DNA of 64,000 bases from Pycnopodia helianthoides (lineage: Eukaryota > Echinodermata > Asteroidea > Forcipulatida > Asteriidae), in assembly GCA_032158295.1 (NCBI GenBank), contig CM063249.1:6401195-6465194 (forward strand), read 5' to 3'. Position numbers and translations under genes: made by a program. The notes below the pieces were generated by a model. The model worked only from the letters and a program-made list of their open reading frames with translations. It was not told the DNA's origin and searched no databases. Of this stretch, positions 10,741-23,989 are shown piece by piece (position 1 is the first letter of the stretch; each line of letters begins with the position of its first letter).

Positions 10741-12592
10741 TATAAGTCAGCAATCTGGCTGAAGAGCATCGGCTTCTTGACTTTAATATGTTGAATCAAA
10801 GGAGGTCAACGTAAACTGATGTAATTGCATCAATTTGCATCAAAGTGGAAGTAGTAGGAGAAAATCAGGTGTAGTTAATTCGAACCAACATTCTTGTTTC
10901 TATGAGGTGAATGCAGTTCAACCAATAGTTCCTGATTTTATGCAGTGTGCGCCATTCAACCACAAACTGATATTTCATGATGATATGCTGTGTGTGCAAT
11001 ATTTTTAATTGTTGTGAAGTATGGCTGTGTCAATGTTTTTGCTATGACAACAAAATTATTCTGAGAGTTGTTTCGGAATTACTTAATATGACCAAAGTAT
11101 TTTTTACTTGTGACAGTCAGTACTTGGATTATATATAAAGAATTTTTTATCAGTTTTTAATCTATGGTGTGTATTTTTAATTTTGAATGATTTCAAACCT
11201 TTCAGGCAAGTTTGTTACACGGGAAGATTTGTGTTAAATCAGACAGACTGGTATTATTTAATAATTGTTAATTTGAAAATTGCCATTGATTGAACATCAT
11301 TTCGTTTTGTATTTTGTGCCAAATTATATTTCACATTTATGTCTTGTTTTGAAGCTCTGAGTTTTAACTTTTGACAGGTGGTTCTTTTTGTCTTTACCCG
11401 AAAAAGAAATTTGATTTGTGTATTTCTGTATGGAAGTTGTACAAAGCACAAGTCATTGAGGTAAACCCCAAAGTAAATGCATCTTTGCTGATGTTATCTC
11501 GTCATACATGTACATGTACATTTCACTGGTACAACAATGTTGAATAATTTGAGTTATCACACAAGTGCAAGTGGAAGACGGACAGGTGAGATTAATTTCC
11601 ATATGAAAGTTATGGATGAGTTTGCCTGCTGATGTTCATAATAATATATTTATTGTAGTTATGGAGAGGGTAACAAGTGTGTGTGTTAACAAAATAGTGT
11701 GCCTTTGTGGTGAAATTGTTCCTTGAAATAATGTTGCAGTCACCGCTTTCTAACTATGGTTTGGTGAGTTATTTTGTATTTATGTCTAATAAGTTGTGGT
11801 CACAAACTACTAATGTATGAAACATTCCTGCTAAATAGGTTTTAAATTACATCGTTTATGGTTTAAAATCCTTAACAAACTTGCACTCGAATGACCGAAT
11901 TGCTTCTTGAACTTATAACATAATTTGTATGTTAGGATGCATTTTGCAATGAAGTACTTGTGGTTGTGTTTGGTAGTGGAGTTGAAGGGAGGAGGTGAGG
12001 GGGGAACGAGGGAGCTGTGCCAAGCTTTTAAATCTTCATTTGAATACAACATTTAATTCAAGGTTCACTATTATTTTAGAGTTACTACTTTCAATCTGGG
12101 GAAGGTTTTTTTTTTATTGGTGAGTAGACAATAATTATAAACTTCTAATCTTAAAGCTTACTTGGTTTAAATTGGCACAGGTATAAATTATCCTGAAAAA
12201 AAATCATAGTGTTGTACACACTCAAAGAGAGTGTATAAAATACTGTGTTGCATGGGACCAGTTCCTAGATCCTGTTTCTAGAGTATGCAATAAAGCTGTT
12301 AACCCTAACTGAAATATGTCCAGTAGTCAACTTACAGAAACATTTCAGGATTGTTACCTTATAGAGACCATTCCATTCTGTATAAATACCACCATACGCC
12401 CAGACATGACAAACAGTGTTGTATTTTGTTGACAAAATTTTCCCCAGTATAAATGTTTTGAGAAAAAAAAAAGGAACAGGAATTTGGTTTCATTTTACAA
12501 TTTTCTTGTTTCTCTCTCATTGTAAAATTGGATTGATGCTTGAAGTGACAAATATGAAATCAGGATTAGACCTATCATAAATGTCATCGTGC
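10741..12592. other. Intergenic, nothing recognised
   Basis: AT-rich DNA with short ORFs of no recognisable content. I see no gene, RNA or clear repeat here. Confidence 0.4.
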
Positions 12593-12749
12593 ATAGATGG
12601 ATCGCAATACGCGTCATTGACCGGCATATTTGATGTAAAACAATGGAAAAGTGTACGCGCTACGCATGACTCTCAGCCAATGATAGCTCTTCACGCGTGC
12701 ACAATTCATCAAAGATGGTGGACGATGACGTCTATTGCAATCCATCTAT
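12593..12749. mobile_element. Short terminal-inverted-repeat element
   Basis: Ends ATAGATGGATCGCAATACGC and its near-complement (TATTGCAATCCATCTAT) enclose about 120 bp with TTGATG/CATCAA inner arms. There is no coding capacity. Confidence 0.65.
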
Positions 12750-12937
12750 TCGGGTAATCTGTCTGTTATTGTGTGATCAATACATATAGTACTGATGATG
12801 TTGCATTCCTTTTTAAAAACTGTTTTTCGTTGTTGCAAATTAGAATCCACTGTTCAAAACAGTTGCATTTTCTCAAGTACTTTTTACTTTTTATTTGATA
12901 AACGTTGATTGATTTCATGTTACTATTCATTGTGTTG

Positions 12938-13670
12938 TGGCCGAGCTGTTGAGAGCACCAGACTTAAGCTCTGGTGTTTCTGATCAGCAGAGTGTGGGTT
13001 CGAGTCCCCGGTCTTGACACTTGTGTCCTTAAAGGCCCTGTACACTATTGGTAAGATCGAAAAACACAATGTTCACAGATTCACACATAACTTACATGAA
13101 TTAAAGTAAGTAATGGTAGAAAGGGTTCCTTAAAATATTTCTGCCTAAAATGCTATCGTTTCTGAGAAACGAGTAAAACAATAGTAATTATCGCGCGCGA
13201 TAATTTGAAAAAACAGAAAACACATAAGATCTCTTTCCACTATTTTCTCGTGACCTCGATGACCAATTGAGCTCAAACTTTCACAGGTTTGTTTGTTCAT
13301 GCATATGTTTAATCACACAAAATGTGGACACTGATTTTGAGCTGTTACCCAAAGTGTACAATACCTTTAAGCAAGATACTCAACCACTATTGCTTCGTCC
13401 TTCGGATGGGACGTATAGCCGTAGGTTCCAGGTGTTGTGTAATTCACGTAAAAGAACCCAGTTACCCTTTTCCCCTAAGAGAAGGGGTTTGCCCCGTTGT
13501 TTCTGGCAGTGGCTGCTGAATGCGCCGCCGCACCTTGTAAACCCTTAAAAAGTGCAAGATAAATCCATTTCATAATTCGAAAACCTGTCTTGAAAATGTT
13601 TCTGTTTGTTGAAGCGCCTTGAGTATCTTATTGGTAGATATACTTGTGCCATATAAGACTATATATTATT
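12938..13670 (+). mobile_element. tRNA-Leu-derived SINE, split by a nested TTAA element
   Basis: The head (12938-13020) has Leu-tRNA features: GTGGCCGAG, an anticodon-arm region with TTAA, a long variable arm, and a B-box GGGTTCGAGTCCCC. After the insertion (13029-13370) the body resumes at GCAAGATACTCAACC and ends near GCCATATAAGACTAT. A nearly uninterrupted copy lies at 63535-63945 on the other strand. Confidence 0.85.
13033..13366. mobile_element. TTAA-flanked MITE (family 1) inserted in SINE
   Basis: Ends AGGCCCTGTACACTATTGGT and the complement of ACCCAAAGTGTACAATACCT enclose 334 bp, flanked by TTAA at 13029-13032 and 13367-13370. The intact SINE at 63.8 kb has a single TTAA at this point. 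Further copies are at 27550-27904 and 52740-53073. Confidence 0.88.
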
Positions 13671-14214
13671 AGTAGTAGTTGTTATGTCCAGACAACAGTT
13701 GAATAAGTGTATTCTATATATTATGTTGTTTTGATCTGTATATCTTGTACTATTAATTTGGGTAAATGTAATCGTCATTGTGCCTCTGTACCATATAAAA
13801 ATATGGATTCCTATATATGCAGGTTTTTATTAATGCAATTGTGTATCTTTAAATCGTCTGTATAAATTGTGTGATTTATATTTAATAATGGCTTTGTTGT
13901 GCAATACAAAATGATTCTCAAGGTGTTGCTCTATTTTCCCCCTATTTTCCCTTTTGCAATAAATCTCTGTAATTGAGTCTTATTGACGCAGTATAATGAT
14001 CATTGTGTGATGTACACTTGTTATCAGTTAGGTCCATATGCACTTTATTTATCAAACATATGTGATTTGTTCATCAATCTTCATCAACTCTCTTAGGAGC
14101 AAAATACCTCTAAAAATAATGAGCAAGGTATCTGTAAGGTTAATTACATTTTTAAAATGTTTCATTATCCCCATGTATAAAAGCCTGCAAGTTTGAGGAG
14201 AGCTTTTTGTAACC
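13671..14214. other. Intergenic, AT-rich, possible distal poly(A) site
   Basis: No gene is seen. A plus-strand GCAATAAATC near 13958 could end a long SLC35E4-like 3' UTR; this is speculative. Confidence 0.3.
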
Positions 14215-15275
14215 ATCCACAATGACTTCAAGAAACCATCAGGGCTAATGACCTCAACTAAGCATTCCCAATGACTTCAAATAAGCATTCCCAATGACTT
14301 CAAGAAACCATCCCCAATGACTTCAAGAAACCATCCCCAATGACTTCAAGTAACCACCCCCAATGACTTCAAGAAACATCCCCAATGACTTCAAGAAACC
14401 ATCCCCAATGACTTCAAGTAACCATCCCCAATGACTTCAAGAAACCATCCCCAATGACTTCAAGAAACCATCCCCAATGACTTCAAGAAACCATCCCCAA
14501 TGACTTCAAGTAACCATCCCCAATGACTTCAAGAAACCATCCCCAATGACTTCAAGAAACCATCCCCAATGACTTCAAGAAACCATCCCCAATGACTTCA
14601 AGAAACCATCGCCCTCAATTGACTTCAAGACCATCAGGCTTAATGACTCAAGTAAGCATTCCCAAGACTCAAGTAAGCATTCCCAATGACTTCAAGTAAG
14701 CCATTCCCAATGACTTCAAGTAAGCATTCCCAATGACTTCAAGTAAGCATTCCCAATGACTTCAAGTAAGCATTCCCAATGACTTCAAGTAAGCATTCCC
14801 AATGACTTCAAGTAAGCATTCCCAATGACTTCAAGTAAGCATTCCCAATGACTTCAAGTAAGCATTCCCAATGACTTCAAGTAAGCATTCCCAATGACTT
14901 CAAGTAAGCATTCCCAATTACTTCAAGTAAGCATTCCCAATGACTTCAAGTAAGCATTCCCAATGACTTCAAGTAACCATTCCCAATGACTTCAAGTAAC
15001 CATCCCCAATGATTTCAAAGTTCCCAATGATTTCAAGTAACCATTCCCAATGACTTCAAGTAACCATCCCCAATGACTTCAAGTAACCATTCCCAATGAC
15101 TTCAAGTAACCATCCCCAAGACTTCAAGTAAGCATTCCCAATGACTTCAAGTAACCATTCCCAATGACTTCAAGTAACCATTCCCAATGACTTCAAGTAA
15201 CCATCCCCAATGACTTCAAGTAACCATTCCCAATGACTTCAAGTAACCATCCTCAATGACCTCTAGTGACTGTCC
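14215..15275 (+). repeat. Large minisatellite, 23-bp unit, about 45 copies
   Basis: The unit is CCAATGACTTCAAG plus TAAGCATTC. The array has blocks: copies with AAACCATCC on the left, a homogeneous central run with TAAGCATTC, and copies with TAACCATTC/TAACCATCC on the right. No unique spacers separate units, so it is not a CRISPR array. Confidence 0.95.
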
Positions 15276-17242
15276 CCAACAACCTCAACCATTTTCTTGG
15301 TGTACCTCAGCATCAGAGATTTGAAATTATAACACTTTTGACAATTCAAAATCAATAAAAACCAACACTGTTGCATCGTGTATGATGCCTCTGTTCAAAT
15401 TTGTCCATAACTTTCTTTAAACCTGACCTTTGAAATACATTTTTTTTTACTGACGTGGCTTAACCTTTGAATCTGCACTCAATGGTAAAATCTGGTACTT
15501 CAAGAAGTGAAGTGGTCTTTCCACAGAAACAAATTCCAGGGTTTGAAATGACTTTTCACTGACGTGGCATTAAGTTCAACCTTTGATTCTGTTATTCAAT
15601 GGGATATAAAAGCATGTACATACTTTGAATAAGAATTATCTATTGGAGATAAGAATCATGGGTCAGTCAAATGTCATGAACCAAACATATCGTGCTTGAA
15701 TTTACTTGGATGTGATAAAATACAAAAACAAAAGGGTGTGTGTGTGTGTAGGGGGAAGGGGGGGGGGTAATGGTGTTGGATACAGGTGTTCGAAACTAAA
15801 ATTATTACTCTGGCTAACATGGTACGCTGATAGTACAATTTTGAGATAGCAATAAACGAGTTCCTCTATGAAAATTAAATGTTGTCGAGATCATAGCAGG
15901 CTTGTGATGAGCTCTACCCCAGTGTCTGCACATGTGTGTGTGCACCCAACCTTACGGACTATGGTTTGTGGGGTCCTGCTATTGTTGTTCTATTATTCCT
16001 AGCTTTTCTAAAGAATTCCCCTGTCCATTGTTCCATTGTGTAAAATACTACACAAGGGCTGTTCCATAAGCCCACTGGGCATCACATCACAAAGGGCATT
16101 GTCATTTTTATACCAGTGCAGGGCCAGAAGTAGGGCACAATTTTAGGGGGCACAAGGAGGTGTAACATTTTTTTCTAGGTGAGGGGGGGGGGTCACTTGT
16201 GGCAAAAAAAAAAAAAAAAAAAAAAATCTGTTTTCATTTATCTGAAATAAGCCCCTTTTGAGCGCTCTTGTTATGTCATTTACTAATGCAAGATTATCTT
16301 GCTTGAGTGTAAAAACAAATACATTGAGTGAAAATGGAAAATTAGTTTTAAGAACATCAAAATTACCACATTATAGCTCATAAAATGTATCATTTTACGG
16401 TACTTGAGTAATTTTAAATCTCAAAAGTCCAGATTTCAAGAGCCCCGTATAGTTATATATACCATTATTAAACTGTGGTGTGATGGCCGGCAGGCACCTG
16501 TGTATGATTGGGTAATTTCCTAATTCTATGTACAGCCACATCAAGCCTAATGATCATGACAGTACCCCTTTAGCCCGATACATCTACTATGTTTGAATTA
16601 ATCCTGCTTACCAAAAAAAAAGGACCTACGGTACAAATGCAAACAAATAGTTGGATGGCCTGACATTTCGACCCTAGCAGAGTCTTTCACGAAGGTTTAC
16701 TGACAACAAAGGAACAGGTCTAATACTTCAAAACGTAGCTCCACATTATACCTTAATTATATATGCAGGAAAAATACTGAGCGCTTTGAGACGCCCATCG
16801 GACGTGATAAAGCGCTACATAAGAACTGCGTATTATTATTATTATAACACAATTCACACATAAACAGATGTACTGGTGTAACAGAAGCAGTTAAGGGAGA
16901 GACAGGAAGAATATCCACTCTCCCCCTGCCCCCCCTTGTCCCTTTCATTTTTCTTTTCTGCCAGTGCTCTTTCTGTATGCATTCCGCCTCTCTCTCTCTC
17001 TCTTCTCTTTCCACTTGACCGGTTTTGTTACACCATTATACCTGTGTATGTGTGTTCTGTTGTCGTTTAGCCTTCCATCGTACGACTCTGACAGGGTTGA
17101 AAGGTCAGGCCACTAACTATTTTATGGAATGTATTTTCTTTACCTGATGATTACTTTACAAAATTTTGTTTTGTCAAAATGTTGTTTATGATGATCTGCA
17201 AGCCACATGGTGTAGACATTGTCTGTTCTTTCGTGACCATCA
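15276..17242. other. Intergenic with low-complexity tracts and a SINE tail
   Basis: Holds G-rich and A-rich tracts (about 15750 and 16205). A SINE 3' portion at about 16715-16850 ends GCGCTACATAAGAACTGCG and (TTA)n, matching the 3' part of the SINE at 63.6 kb. No gene is seen. Confidence 0.5.
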
Positions 17243-17380
17243 GGCCATATCCGAATTGGCGGCTACAGCTAAGGCTATGACTGTTGCTAATAAGGTTGTT
17301 AAGGACATCCTATACTTTAACGCATGACGATGTGGAAATCTGGCTGTAGCTGAGCTGTAGCCACAATTTTGGACACGACC
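17243..17380. mobile_element. MITE with GGCCRTRTCCGAATT termini
   Basis: Ends GGCCATATCCGAATTGGCGG and the complement of GGACACGACC-type sequence. The interior carries TAGCTGTAGCC-like palindromic repeats. A second copy is at 28826-28970. Confidence 0.65.
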
Positions 17381-17575
17381 TTAGTAACTGGGTTTCTTCA
17401 TTTGATGATGTAATAAGGAATTGAAATTAAAATAAGAAGAAGCTTTGGTAAACAAAGAACCACTTAGTCATTTTTCTCCTTTAGAAGTATTTACAAGTTG
17501 GATGATTGATGTTGAAAACTAGAGGACTAGTAATGTATTTTTCCAAAATCCATGACCATTATACCCCACCTTTAA

Positions 17576-17953
17576 AGACACTGGACGATATAGGTAATTG
17601 TCAAAGACCAGTCTTCTCACTTGGTGTATCTCAACATATGGATAAAATAACAAACCTGTAAAAACTTGAGCTCAATTGGTCGTCGAAGTTGCGAGATAAC
17701 TATGAAAGAAAAAACACCCTTGTCACACGAAGTTGTGTGCTTTCAGATGGTTGATTTCGAGACCTCAAATTCTAATTCTGAGGTCTCGAAATCAAATTCG
17801 TGGAAAATTACTTCTTTCTCGAAAACTATGTCACTTCAGAGGGAGCCGTTTCTCACAATGTTTTATACTGTCAACCTCTCCCCATTACTCGTTACCAAGT
17901 AAGGTTTTATGCTAATAATTATTTTGAGTAATTACCAACAGTGTCCACTGCCT
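17576..17953. mobile_element. TTAA-flanked MITE (family 3)
   Basis: Flanked by TTAA at 17572 and 17954. Termini AGACACTGGACGATATAGGT and the complement of CAACAGTGTCCACTGCC. An inner palindrome contains GAGACCTCAAATTC and its complement. Relatives at 43296-43665 and 49182-49771. Confidence 0.8.
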
Positions 17954-18373
17954 TTAAGTTGTGTCCTACTATCCAGTCCCCAAATCATGCCCTATCAACC
18001 CCCTATGTACTTTGACCACTGATAAAGCACAATGTTAAAAGTGAGATGACATATACTAAAGCCTACAATTAAAAAAATTAGGAAATTCAAACTCGACAAA
18101 AACTAGGAACAAACAGGCAGAAGAAAATGACAACAGGTTTTTACAACAAAGCAAAAAATTTATTTCATTTTCCATTAAACTACGATTGGCAGAATGACAG
18201 GAAAAAGAGCTTTATTTTTGTCATGTTCCTTAAATTTCTTAACATTTGTATTAACACAGAGCCAGACTATTTTTTCCCCATTTAAGCATCACAGTTTGGT
18301 TACATTGGTTTGAATGAGAGACAAACTAAATGACTGTAGAATGAAGGTCTATAAGCCAATACAAAGAATGACT

Positions 18374-18595
18374 TTCGCTCGGCCCCAGCGGCCTATCCAG
18401 GACCGCTGGGATGGGCTAATCAGCTTGCACAGATTCTTGTTCAGGAAGTACGTCATACGTGCAGTGCTTGCAGTGTGAGTGTGATGCATGATGGGACTGA
18501 GCATGGGACTGAGCATTAACGTTAACGATACGTGTGCCCATCCCAGCGCCTTTGGTTTTAAGGCAAGGCGCTGGGGACGAGCGAACGATTGACTG
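18374..18595. mobile_element. GC-rich terminal-inverted-repeat element with hairpin ends
   Basis: Ends TTCGCTCGGCCCCAGCG and CGCTGGGGACGAGCGAA pair. Each arm also contains its own small hairpin (CCAGCGGCC with GGACCGCTGG). It stands out as GC-rich in AT-rich surroundings. Confidence 0.65.
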
Positions 18596-19149
18596 TCTTT
18601 ACATCATGTCTATTCATTTGAAATACAACCCGAGACAACAATCAAACCAAACCAGAGGTTTCTTAATAAAGGGAAGATATCAGAGTCTTTAAAAAAGAAC
18701 CTTTCTGTTTGCAGAATTCCTGACCCACATCCTGCCTCACTACGATCTATAACCTGTCATGTAATTTCACCATAATTTGTAAAGTGAATCATTCTTAACC
18801 CTTTTTTTATTAATGAATATCTGACTGTAACTCAGATGCTAGATTCCAGTGGCAGATTGATCCACCATTTACAACAAAGTTAGGATTTTGACGAACTTTC
18901 AATGATTACAAACATTTCATTTATGTTGTACCCTTCCATCTTAGAAGTAGAAAAAACACTGAAGATAATTGCTACTTGTACTGTTGTTTACAAATTATTT
19001 CAGAATTCTTTAAAAGGAAGCAATTTGATCCTCCACATTGTATAAAATTGGTATTTAAAAAAAGAACACATAGGCCTACTGTCTTTTCAAGTGGACATTA
19101 AAAAAAAGGTTATCTGAATATACCATAAAAAAGGTTCAAGAGGTTGGTC
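18596..19149. other. Intergenic, nothing recognised
   Basis: AT-rich sequence between a foldback element and the tandem repeat. No ORF or repeat family was recognised. Confidence 0.4.
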
Positions 19150-19785
19150 AATTGAGCAGACGATGTTGCAACCCAGAGTTTCCTTATTGGGTACTACCAA
19201 TACTCTCATTTGATCTCCAGTATACTTAAAGTTTCCTTATTTGGTATTACCAATGAGCAGACGATGTTGCAACCCAGAGTTTCCTTATTGGGTACTACTA
19301 ATATTCTCATTTGATCTCCAGACCTAAAGTTTCCTTATTGGGGACAACCAATGAGCAGACGATGTTGCAACCCAGAGTTTCCTTATTGGGTACTACCAAT
19401 ACTCTCATTTGATCTCCAGTATACTTAAAGTTTCCTTATTTGGTATTACCAATGAGCAGACGATGTTGCAACCCAGAGTTTCCTTATTGGGTACTACTAA
19501 TATTCTCATTTGATCTCCAGACCTAAAGTTTCCTTATTGGGGACAACCAATGAGCAGACGATGTTGCAACCCAGAGTTTCTTTATTGGGTACTACCAATA
19601 CTCTCATTTGATCTCCAGTATACCTAGAGTTTCCTTATTGGGTACTACTGATATTCTCATTTGATCTGCAGTATACCTAGAGTTTCCGTATTGGGTATTA
19701 CCAATGAGCAGACGATGTTGCAACCTAGAGTTTCTTTATTGGGTACTACCAATACTCTATTATTTGATCTCCAGCACACTAGTAA
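19150..19785 (+). repeat. Higher-order tandem repeat (two alternating units of about 97-100 bp)
   Basis: Units starting GAGCAGACGATGTTGCAACC alternate between a form ending GTATACTTAAAGTTTCC and a form ending GACCTAAAGTTTCC, giving a roughly 195-bp period. Smaller AGTTTCCTTATTGGGTACTA motifs repeat within each. The right end is degraded. Confidence 0.85.
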
Positions 19786-20920
19786 TCATGGACATTTTGT
19801 CTGTTTGTTTAAAAATGCCTTTTCAACATTTACCATGCAGTTGATATACCATCCGTTTCAGCCAAAATCTCTCGAATAGATTTTTAGAACTTGATGTTTT
19901 TAGTAACATTTTTGTAACTTAAACAAATGAAGGGGAAAATATTGTAAAGGTTCTTCTCTGTAACAAGAAAAACTCTTGTAAGAAATGTAAAATAGTTTGT
20001 GGTAAACCAGCATTTTGTAAAATGTCTGCTTTAGGGTTATTGTCCCTGGTGCAAATTCAAAGTACCAGCATTTACACACACTTGAAGTTCCTGCCAACAC
20101 ACTTTCATGAAATACTTGCACACTATAAACTATATCAGAAAAGCATATGCCTCTTCATAAACTTGCATGCATAAAATATATTGCCAACCAAGATGCATTA
20201 TCCAAACAAAAATAAGAAGGAATCAATCACAAACAATATAGAATCATTTGGGCTGATAACCTGTGGACATTGCTAAGCATAATACTTGTATGCTAAGCAA
20301 ATTGGTATATCGAGCAGCTCTATGCAAGTGTCCTTTTGATACTACCTCATGTTCAGTTTAATTCTCTAAGGAATAAACAGACACTTCATCGGAAAACGCA
20401 CGCTTGCTTTTATTAAAATAACACAAAATTAGACAAAATATGATTTTTTTCACACACTTTTTTTTATTTGATATAAACCTGAGTTTTCCTACTATAAATG
20501 AAGATACACTCCTTCTTTTTGATTTTACAAACGCACTTCTTAAGCAATTTCCGGCTGATTTCATAGAAATCTTGCAATTCCTCAGAGAGTTAATTCCAAA
20601 CTTGCTTGGTAACCAAAAGACCGCCAAAAAATGATCCCCAAATTAGTCTTTAAAATAGGAACACAATAACAGAAAAAACACAACCTAAATACTAAAGCAA
20701 TTCTATGCCAGCAAATCTAACAATTATGTCCTAGCCAAAGACAGAAAAAATAAAAGTCAGGACTTTTATAAATCTCAAGAAGATAAAGTGTTGGAATAAG
20801 TGCCACACGAAAAGTCTTGGCATCAGAGGACAAGATAGAAAAACCACAACGTGTCTGTTCCTACCGATGATATGTCAGCATGACTGCAGTATCTTCACAT
20901 TATAAAAACTCTTTCATTTT
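19786..20920. other. Intergenic, nothing recognised
   Basis: AT-rich sequence with short ORFs lacking recognisable content. A few GCTAAGCA motifs near 20275-20300 may be debris of the GGGCCCAAT element family. Confidence 0.35.
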
Positions 20921-21174
20921 AGGAAGGAACTATAAATGAATAGTAAACTTGCAGGGTACAACCATGTTTAAATCTCTTTTGTGAGAGTATTGGCTCTGAA
21001 AAGAGTCGATGTGGTCTCGACGTTTCGAGTAGTATACTCTGCTCGTCTTCAAGCAGAGTATACTGTTTGAAGCGTCGAGACCACATCGGCTCTTTTCAGA
21101 GCCAACACTCTCACAAAAGAGATTTAAACATGGTTGTACCCTGCAATTTTACTATTTATTTATAGTTCCTTCCT
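20921..21174. mobile_element. Long foldback element with hammerhead-like centre
   Basis: Near-perfect inverted arms of about 120 bp (AGGAAGGAACTATAAATGAA to its complement) meet near 21047. The minus strand centre reads TTGAAGACGAG...CTCGAAACGTCGAGAC. A related foldback is at 26315-26532. Confidence 0.75.
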
Positions 21175-23912
21175 ATTTTTCCACACCATGCAAAGCTTCA
21201 AACAATACTCTCTTTCATTTTGTTGATTAGAACAAAAAAAACAACTTACGCTCAGCAGAATCTTGTCACTTAAAGTAGCAATTGATGTTAGCGACTGTGA
21301 TTCACTGCTGTGAACTTCAGCTCATAATAGCCTGTGTAGCATTACTTTCCTGCTTAGCGCGTTTCTCAAATTGGACTCTGTAGACCCATTCCCCCTTAAG
21401 TCTACTTTTAACACTCTGGGTACAATAAAGTTAAGAACTATTTATTTTGATCGTAATTTTGTTGACCAATGTCCCCTATTTATTGTTTTAATTTCATGCA
21501 TTTTATTACATGTTTTAACATTAATATTGCTCGGACAGTGTTATGTCAAGAACAAATTCAAACTGATTTCCTTTCTGATATAATAGACATCTTTATATTC
21601 TACTTAGACATCATCAAGCAATCTTTTGGCCATTATGTTAAAACACTTAAAACTATTAGAATTCATGCTTATTCATGGTTTAACCATTCAACTTCAGAAT
21701 AACTAGAAAGTGTTCACATTTAGTCTTAATAATTTTGAAAATGTTAGACAGTCCACTTAGTTTACAACCTTACTTCAAAATGGTGGTTATTATTATCAAA
21801 AAATGTTGACATGAATGATTTTGATGAGATAATGTTTTAATCTTGAAGACTAGGGTACAGCAATGGCTAATGATGATTCAATATTAATTGATTGATTGAC
21901 TGATCTATTTTATTTTATTTTATGGGGGGGGGTTCAAATTTAAGGGTGTCTTAAAACAACACAAATCTTCATGAGAAATGCTTGATTTAAAAAAATGAAT
22001 AAATTTTCACTCTTCTTTCAGAATCGTGAATGGAATGTATAGGAAAACAATCAGCATCTGTGTCATCTTAAGGTTGGTTCTAAACTGCTCTTTCATTTAG
22101 TTCTGGGGGAAATGAGGGGCCTTACCGCACAAGGCAACTTGGAGGCAACCAACTGCACAGCATGCCATGTGATCACTTCTGTGGTGCAAGACATAATAGT
22201 CCTGACAGTATCTCAGTAATCCCAATAAAACTATAAGGACATTTTGATGCAAACGTGTTTTTTTGTGGAGCTGATTGCCTGGAACTGGTTGCCTGAAATT
22301 TGCCTCATGTCACACGGTCCTAAACATGCTAGTAGCATCACTTTTGCCAACAGTACCAATGCTGCACCTCATCTTGATTCAAAGACAGTAAAAAATACCA
22401 GTAGCAGTTGTTGATACAGCGATGTAAATGCTGAACACTATTCGAGTCCTAGACAATTGATCACCTATTTGATAATAGCATATTTATTTATTTATTACAA
22501 AGTCTGCTACTTGTTTAACATTAAAATTACATTTTTCATTCACTGACAGGGGAGAAATCTCCTAAATTTGTATAAAAAGGAAGTTCTATTTTAGTCCAGA
22601 TAGGATAACAAAGTCTGTATTTGATTGAATTGAATTTGGGTAGATTGACAAGATATGTTGCTGTAATTAAATGACCTTTTTTAGAGTGCCAAATTCTCTC
22701 TCAAGTAAATGAGGAATACAAAAAAAAACCTTTGCAGGCAACACAGTTGTCATCCTTGGCTAAGCAACACCTTTCTCTTTCTTGAAAGACAATAAAGTTA
22801 AGCTGCCTTTGACTCGGGAAATTCCATCAAAAATTCATAAGCGAGTCTCTTTGAGACCTTTCGATGAATGCTAATTTTTCTTCTTCTTGCACTTTGCAAA
22901 TCAATATCAAAGTTAATTCACTTAGTCACATGACAAAAGCCAGCTGTACTATCATGTGACACCCCTTCATGCCTATTTTGAAAATACTGATTTGACAGTT
23001 TAAGTGATCAAGAAATACACGAAACATCCTCTAAGAACTTTTTATAAATCTTTAAAAGCAAATGCATTTTATTTTAAAGAGAAAGTACAAAATTGTTCTT
23101 CTGTAGCAAATTCATCCAATGGAGTATCAATCGTAAATTCTTGGCATGAAATCCTTTTCTTTGAGAAAATAACGCCTTTTAAAAAATCAATTTTGACTTT
23201 CACTTTAAATCTCACTTCCAAGTTAAGTTATTAGAAGTGGTGCTAATGAAAACAAAACAAAAAACACAAAAATGAAAGTTTTACAGTTCCCAATCAAATG
23301 GGGGAGAAAAAAAAATCAACACTGAAATAACTTTTCAGATTTCATCACACTATCACATAAGACAACAATGGAATGTTGCATATTATTGCTGTAAAATATG
23401 CCCATAATTATTTCATTCTTTCATCATCATTAATTTGTCTGCCCAAGATCCAAACCAGTTTCCCACAAACTTCTACTAAGCGCTTAACTCATTAAGCAGT
23501 AATTCTGTCTTTAATGCTTACAAAGCGGCTGATGATCAACATAAGAATTCAGCTGATAAGCATGAATTAGAAGGGAACAGTGACCCAATTTCTGCTTAGC
23601 ATGATTTGTTTATCTTCAGCAAATTTGTGTGAGGAGTAGCTTCAACAAATCAGGGCCCAATTTTTCATAAAAATATTGAACAGAAAATGCTGACTATTGA
23701 TGTATTTACCGAGTTAAGAATAATAGCAGGCAGCAGTTGCAAAATGAACAATGCAGTTTCTGCTGACAATGAGGTTGTGCTAAGCAATTTTTTCTATGGT
23801 AAGCACTTTTTGTACTTGACCAGCTTTAAGAAATGTTGCCCTAGTCTTGCAAGCAAGTGTGATTTACTCACTTCAACTGACCACCTCATGACATGACAAC
23901 AAACTCCCCTCA
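21175..23912. other. Intergenic, AT-rich, scattered repeat debris
   Basis: No gene is recognised. About 22115-22325 carries imperfect inverted ends (CGCACAAGGCAACTTGGAGG and CCGTGTGACATGAGGCAAAT). 23460-23665 has AAGCGC/GCTTAGCA motifs and GGGCCCAATTTT, resembling the element at 58070-58260. Long SFSWAP 3' UTR could extend here. Confidence 0.35.
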
Positions 23913-23989
23913 TCAGGGACTGCTGTCACCAAAGCAGGACAAATCAACTATTCTGTAAAAACAGCAGGGAAACACTCTAGTATCACACT

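Noticed and set aside
12938..13020. Functional tRNA-Leu gene
   Set aside because: The same head with a shared 250-bp body occurs at 63.5-63.9 kb, so it is a SINE.
14215..15275. Possible CRISPR-like array
   Set aside because: Repeats are directly adjacent without unique spacers, and the genome is eukaryotic.
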